Below are positions 59,561-64,000 of a stretch of 64,000 nt of DNA, one piece after another. Under the pieces are notes generated by a model that worked only from the letters and a program-made list of their open reading frames with translations, was not told the origin of the DNA and did no database searches. A program made the position numbers and the translations under genes. Each line of letters begins with the position of its first letter. Within the stretch, counting starts at the first letter, position 1. Source of the DNA: Bilabrum cf. latius (taxonomy: Eukaryota > Bigyra: Bicosoecida > Bigyra > Bicosoecida); assembly GCA_965178125.1 (NCBI GenBank), contig OZ237746.1, forward strand, positions 496,001-560,000, written 5' to 3'.

Positions 59561-61192
59561 TCACTCCCGCTCTGCCCCAGACCGCAGCATCATCTGCTGC
59601 ACTCGAGCAAGGATGTCCCCGGGCAAGCTGGCCTGCTCCTGCCTCCCCGTACCGAGGCACTTGATCGTCACACCGCCGCTCTACGCCTCCTCTTCGCCCA
59701 CCAGCACGGCAACCCTGGCCCCCGCCCTCGACGCAACCTTGACCGCCTTGGAGGCTCGACTCACCGCCGCCACCCTCCTCACGGCCACGGGCTCCCCCGC
59801 AGGTCCAAGCAGGGACTCACTGAGTACGTTCGCTTTGTCTTCAGAACCGGCAGCTTCGCCGTCGCCAAACTTGCGACTGGCTGGCGCGCGGCCATGGGCA
59901 GCTGCACGCGACAGCATCGATGCTGTGCGGAAGGCCAACCCACGGGGCCCTGATGCGCCACCGTGCGATACACCCTAACCGAAAGGCACCACCACCACGA
60001 GCGGCGGTGCCAGCTTGTCCTTATCATTCCCATTCCCGCTGTTCCCCAGCATCTCCTCCAGCTCCAACAGCCTGTCCACCCCAGCGGCCCACCCAGCACC
60101 GGGAATGGCAGGCCCCCCCATCGCCTCGCTCAAACCGTCGTATCTTCCCCCCGCGAGCACCGTGCCTAGTCGAGCCCCAATGGGCTCGCCCTTCATGCCC
60201 CGCTGTCCAGCCACCACCTCGAACGCCGTGTGACGATAGTAGTCCAGCCCCCTCACCAGCCGGGGGTCCTCCACCACGGGCACGCCCTCCGCCCTCAGAT
60301 GCTCCAGAATCTCCTCGTGCCTCCTGCGGTCCTCTCCCAGCAACAGTTCCCTGGGGTCAGGGGCCCCCTCCAGGGCATCTTGGTCCTGGGGGCTCTTGGA
60401 ATCGAGCACGCGGAGGGGGGCGCCGCGGGCCAGCCTCTCCCTGGATGTGTGGGACAGGTCGCTCGACCGCGTCTCGAGGAACTGAGCCAGGGCAGCTTCG
60501 TACTTTTTCCTGCTTTCTGAGGATCCCAGAGAGTTTAGACGCACCTCAAAGCCTGCCCCGTGCAAGGGCAGCCGCTGCAGGAAGGTCCACCCTGCCAGGA
60601 TGATTTCGGCGTCTGCCTCCGGCGAAGGGTCCCCGAGAATTTCAACGCCGCACTGCAGGAACTGGCGGTACCGTCCTTGCTGCGGTCTCTCGTACCGGAA
60701 CATGGGGCCGAAGTACGAAGCTCTTGCTTGCCAAGCACCTCGAGCGGACGCCAGCTACTGGGCCATGCCGCTCTGAATTGAAGCTCGCACGATCCCAGCA
60801 GTTCCTTCAGGCCGCAAGCACAAGACTGCACCTCGTCTCGACTTAAACGAGTACATCTCTTTCTGCACTACGTCCGACGTATCGCCCAGAGTTCTGGAAA
60901 AAACCGAACTTGATTCGACCACTGGGGTTTGCCACTCTTCAAACCCAAAAGCAGCTGCTGTCGTTTCAAATGTCGCCTTAATCAGCTGTAAACGGCTAGA
61001 AACAGGTGGAATAATGTCTCGCATACCTCGTATGGATCTTGTGGGGACGGTCTTCGAGGGTATCGACTCCCTCGAAATGGCCCGACACTGTTGGCAAGCT
61101 GCTCCAAACTGTGAGCTACCATGTGATAGCGTAGATTGAAGACTCTAGAACATATGTTTGAGGTTGTTAGTTTTGAAACATAATCGTGCCAT
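59561..61192 (-). CDS. Histidyl-tRNA synthetase, probably organelle-targeted
   Basis: 543 residues, single exon, ATG 61190-61192 to TGA 59561-59563. An in-frame TGA lies upstream of the start. About 56 residues rich in Arg, Ser, Gln and Thr precede the catalytic core and look like a targeting presequence; a second ATG is at 61153. The core has motif 1 (RGMRDIIPPVS), the motif 2 region (GPMFRYERPQQGRYRQF), the HisA-type motif RGLDYYRHTAFEV and motif 3 (GGRYDGLSEAMGG). The C-terminal anticodon-binding domain ends in VTIKCLGTGRQEQ. The pattern is the bacterial-type HisRS. TAGs occur near codon 16, at 60755 between motif 1 and motif 2, at 59972 after VVVVPFG, and at 59681. Charges tRNA-His; organelle use is inferred. 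Confidence 0.88.
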
Positions 61193-61279
61193 GTCTTTGA
61201 CTGTGATAAGTACGCCAACATCCCACAATGGAGCTCCGAGTTGCCTGCTTGTTGTGCATGTTGTGTGTCATTGTGATGA

Positions 61280-61790
61280 CTTTGCAAAGGGTTGCTTGGC
61301 ACGGAACACAACTGGCGAGGGGTGGCCATCAGCGCCCGAATAGCACGCGGCTTGATTGCCGCTCAAGTCTGGTTGTGACCTCCCAACTTAAAACCTCCCA
61401 ACTTCCTCATCCAAGGACGTGGTCCGGTGATCTGCAATCTATTCCTGATCCGAGTCACTCGTCACCCACCCACCCGCACCTCCACCTGCCCCGACTGCTG
61501 CCCCCCCTTTTCAATCCGCCGTATCAACCCGATGACCCCAACAATCATCTCCTTCTCCACTACTCCCTCACCCGCTTGGTGAACCGCCACCCCTCTCTAC
61601 TATGCCCCCACTCCACTTACGCCCACCCCTCGCCGCCGTTCCTGATCGTACCTCACTTTCTTGGCCTCTCTAATCGCGCTCTTTCCTCCGCTTCGCTGCG
61701 TCGCATCTGATCTGGCACCTCGAGCGGGTTCTGCACCAAACGCGCGACCTCAATCTCAGAGACCTTGTTGACCTCAACAACGTTTTAGGG
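61280..61790 (-). repeat. Dispersed repeat, copy B (inverted relative to copy A)
   Basis: Reverse-complement match to 15360-15765; shared blocks are described under copy A. On the + strand it is pyrimidine-rich (CCCACCC, CTCCAC runs). It lies just upstream of HisRS, so it may overlap that gene's promoter. Copy B has small insertions relative to A, for example a partial duplication of the gggaggt block near 61385. The borders are approximate. Confidence 0.6.
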
Positions 61791-62197
61791 AGGACACTAA
61801 GGGTCTTTGGATCACGTTATGTCGTGAGGTCGTATTTGATTGCCCGATCTTTGGGGTGTGGAAGCCATTCGATTTTTTTTTAATTTTTGGGGGGGGTGCA
61901 GAACTCAAGAAGAAGATAAAAACTCCGGACAAGGAAAAAAGTCCGTTTCTGTACGGTGCCTGGCCTGGTTGATAGAGACGCGCGCATAGAGTGATACATG
62001 CGATTAGCTTAAAATTTAAATTTCTTAACGAATTATATATAAAGACTGTGAAACAAAGTACGTCTCTATAGCTCTGCTCACAACTGAGCTGAGCATCAAC
62101 GGCCGTAGTTCCGTTTAGAACCCTCTATCTTCGCGAACCTTCGCTTCGAATTACCAAGTCATGTCAGTGCCGTTTCGACACCACATCCGCGATTCCA
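61791..62197 (+). promoter_or_regulatory. AT-rich upstream region with TATA-like box
   Basis: A poly-T/poly-G stretch lies at about 61874-61900. A TATATAAA sequence lies at about 62035-62042, roughly 155 bases before the ATG of the downstream membrane protein. A TATA-type promoter with a leader of over 100 bases would fit. No gene is seen here. Confidence 0.4.
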
Positions 62198-64000
62198 ATG
62201 TCCGGTCAAGTCGATGATTCCAAAGCCATTGCAGTCGAGGAAGGAAAATTCTCAGGAGGGAATCCAATGAGAGACCCTGAAATGGTGGAGAAGTCCCATG
62301 ATGTTACCAGCAAGAGCACAACATGCTGCACATTCAAGTACGTCCTACTGGCAAGTGTCGCCGTCCTCATCGTCGGAGGCGCCGTTGCAGCGGCCGCAAT
62401 TCATTTTTCGAAAGATAGTTCGTCTGATTCGGGCTCTATTTCGACAGTTGAAAGCGTATTCGGTCCTGGGACAGTTGGCGAAGAAGCCGCCGATTGCGCT
62501 GATGAATGGCTTGAAAACCAGCGTGTATCGCCCGCACAGTATTATACCCGCGTACAAGTTGGATCTTCAGACTCATTTCCTGACTGTGTCGATGTGGATG
62601 CAATGAACGAAGCAGCTGCAAGCGTTTTTGGCGTCAACGCATCGGCGATTGTCCTGACTGCAGATGCCTCATCTCGCCGTTTGTCGCGCGCAGCGGTACG
62701 GCGAATGCAGGCAGGTAATTTAGTTCTAGTACAGCTTATATTCTCGTACTCCGAGGACGAGTCAGCGACAGTTGCTACACAGGTCCAGGCCAGCGCAGAC
62801 TAGCTTGAGCGGGCTCTGCAGTCCGCTGTCCTGAATGCTACGGGCCAAGCAGCAGCCGTCACGATTCGCGTCATGACAGAAGATATCAGCAATGGCTTCA
62901 TTCTGATGGATACCCTTCCGAGCACGAGCCCAGCTGTGAGCACAAGTTCTGCGGTCCTGGTCAGATGGCCGCAATCTCATGTATCATTGAGCCTCAGGCT
63001 ACTAGCAGTACTGCGCGTTCTATCGTACCAAGGATTGGAAATAACTGATATTGTTTTTCGATATTTTACGCAGGCATCAACCAATGATCCCGGGAATCAA
63101 CCCTCCATTTCATTGGTTAGTAACTCGCAGGAGATGACATGCGTCAAGGTCCAAAGTCAACCACCCAGAGATGCTGAGCACCGCGCTGCTCGGTCTTCAT
63201 GTTTGTCTTTTTTGCTAATGTTCCCACCGAATACTCCGCAGACGCCGACCCCGTCAACATCGCAACAGTCCGTGAGATGATTCGCGGCCACAGCACATAT
63301 CGACAGCACACACCGTGCAGAAAAAATGAAGCGACCTAAACACGCGACAAGCCACTGCATTTTTTCTTGTTGACAATTGCAGGCGCCTGCATCGACCGCC
63401 CCGAGCGACAGTCCGGCCCCTAGCAGCAGCAGCAGCCCGAGTGTAAGCCCATCGCCGAGCATAACAAGCAGCCCGAGTGTCAGCCCCACCCCGAGCATAA
63501 CAAGTAGCCAGAGCGTAAGCCCCACCCCGAGCACCACGGCAAGTGCTACCAGCAGTCCCAGCAACTCACCATCACCAAGCACAACCGCTACCGCGAGTCC
63601 CAGCCCCAGCCCCACTCCAACTCCTAGCCCGGTCCCCCTTGTGCGGCTCTTTGGCGACTCCGTGCCTGCGGCCGACCAGTACACGGTCACACCCACTGCT
63701 GCGACCCAGGCCAAGCAGCTCTCCGACAACTTCTACATGCGAGCACTCGGGGCGGGCAGCTCTGTCCTGGTGTACGCCTGCGATGATGCCACTCCTCCGC
63801 AGTGCAACGACACGGGTGTAGAGAACGGCTCGCACTTCACCGAGCTCGGCGGCAAGGTGTACATTGCAGGCAGGCTCAACAGCGTGACTGGGCTCGTCTC
63901 GTGCACCAGCGTGGGCACGTGCAGCGTGGTGAGTGTTGCGGGCTCGGTGTCGTCTGTCACCCACCTGACAGCGTACAACGGCCGGATCTGGTTCATGGGA
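62198..64000 (+). CDS. Signal-anchor protein with Ser/Thr/Pro-rich stalk and extracellular domain (3' partial)
   Basis: Model: join(62198..62935, 63074..63115, 63242..63271, 63383..>64000). All introns are phase 0, with donors GTGAGC, GTTAGT and GTGAGA, and acceptors acgcag, ccgcag and ttgcag. One TAG is at 62801. Residues about 49-71 form a single transmembrane helix (YVLLASVAVLIVGGAVAAAA) after a short polar N-terminus, so a type II anchor is likely. The luminal/extracellular part first has a compact domain of about 170 residues. Two mini-exons (14 and 10 codons) and the start of exon 4 then encode a Ser/Thr/Pro stalk with SPSVSP-type repeats. A Cys-containing beta-rich segment follows (YVYAC-like, VSCTSVGTCSV), probably the first blades of a beta-propeller. 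The gene leaves the window open. Surface adhesion or receptor role is inferred. Confidence 0.6.

Noticed and set aside
1-64000. Many TAG-interrupted fragments as pseudogenes, frameshifts or poor sequence
   Set aside because: Only TAG interrupts the frames, never TAA or TGA, and conserved domains (LDH, HisRS, OTU, RING, URB1) continue in frame across them without decay.
1-64000. Programmed stop readthrough or selenocysteine/pyrrolysine insertion
   Set aside because: Dozens of TAGs per gene in disordered and conserved regions alike do not fit context-dependent readthrough; no special downstream element is visible.
1-64000. Bacterial or viral origin of the window
   Set aside because: Spliceosomal introns, URB1, aureochrome, CFAP97-like and TIM-family genes indicate a eukaryotic nuclear genome; no capsid, terminase or polymerase genes were seen.

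Overview
This window is eukaryotic nuclear DNA. It has spliced genes with introns of roughly 66-205 bases, large proteins, and homologues of URB1, a MUT-7-like exonuclease, an OTU/RING/PHD protein, a TIM22-family protein, a ciliary CFAP97 protein, L-lactate dehydrogenase and histidyl-tRNA synthetase. The best lineage marker is a bZIP-LOV protein (aureochrome, 28647-32260), a family known only from ochrophyte stramenopiles (photosynthetic heterokonts) and their close relatives. The organism is therefore probably an ochrophyte or near relative, flagellated at some stage.

The central observation is the genetic code. Read with the standard code, almost every gene here is broken by in-frame TAG codons. 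Read with TAG as sense, the frames become long and continuous and end only at TGA (ten genes) or TAA (four genes); none of the 14 complete 3' ends uses TAG. TAG most likely means glutamine. It sits in Gln-rich tracts, it aligns with CAG between two tandem paralogues, and at the LDH splice junction it falls in a conserved segment. All gene models here use TAG=Gln, TAA/TGA=stop.

Layout. 1-10681 (+): one uninterrupted frame of more than 3,550 codons with no recognised family. 11071-15272 and 16229-20148 (+): tandem paralogues encoding large multi-pass membrane proteins with an F-box-like N-terminus. 21569-26726 (-): OTU-RING-PHD protein, divergent from 27038-28226 (+), a CFAP97-like protein. 28647-32260 (+): giant aureochrome. 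32524-34030 (-): TIM17/22-family protein, divergent from a small two-helix membrane protein at 34184-34477 (+). 35071-61192 (-): a co-oriented run of secreted PQQ-type beta-propeller, MUT-7/EXD3-like exonuclease, giant URB1, LDH, ankyrin-repeat protein and HisRS. 62198-end (+): signal-anchor protein with a Ser/Pro-rich stalk built from mini-exons, cut by the window edge.

Two inverted copies of a dispersed repeat lie at about 15360-15765 and 61280-61790. Splice acceptors strongly favour CGCAG. Exon borders were inferred by eye from frame, phase and GT/AG signals; they need transcripts for confirmation.
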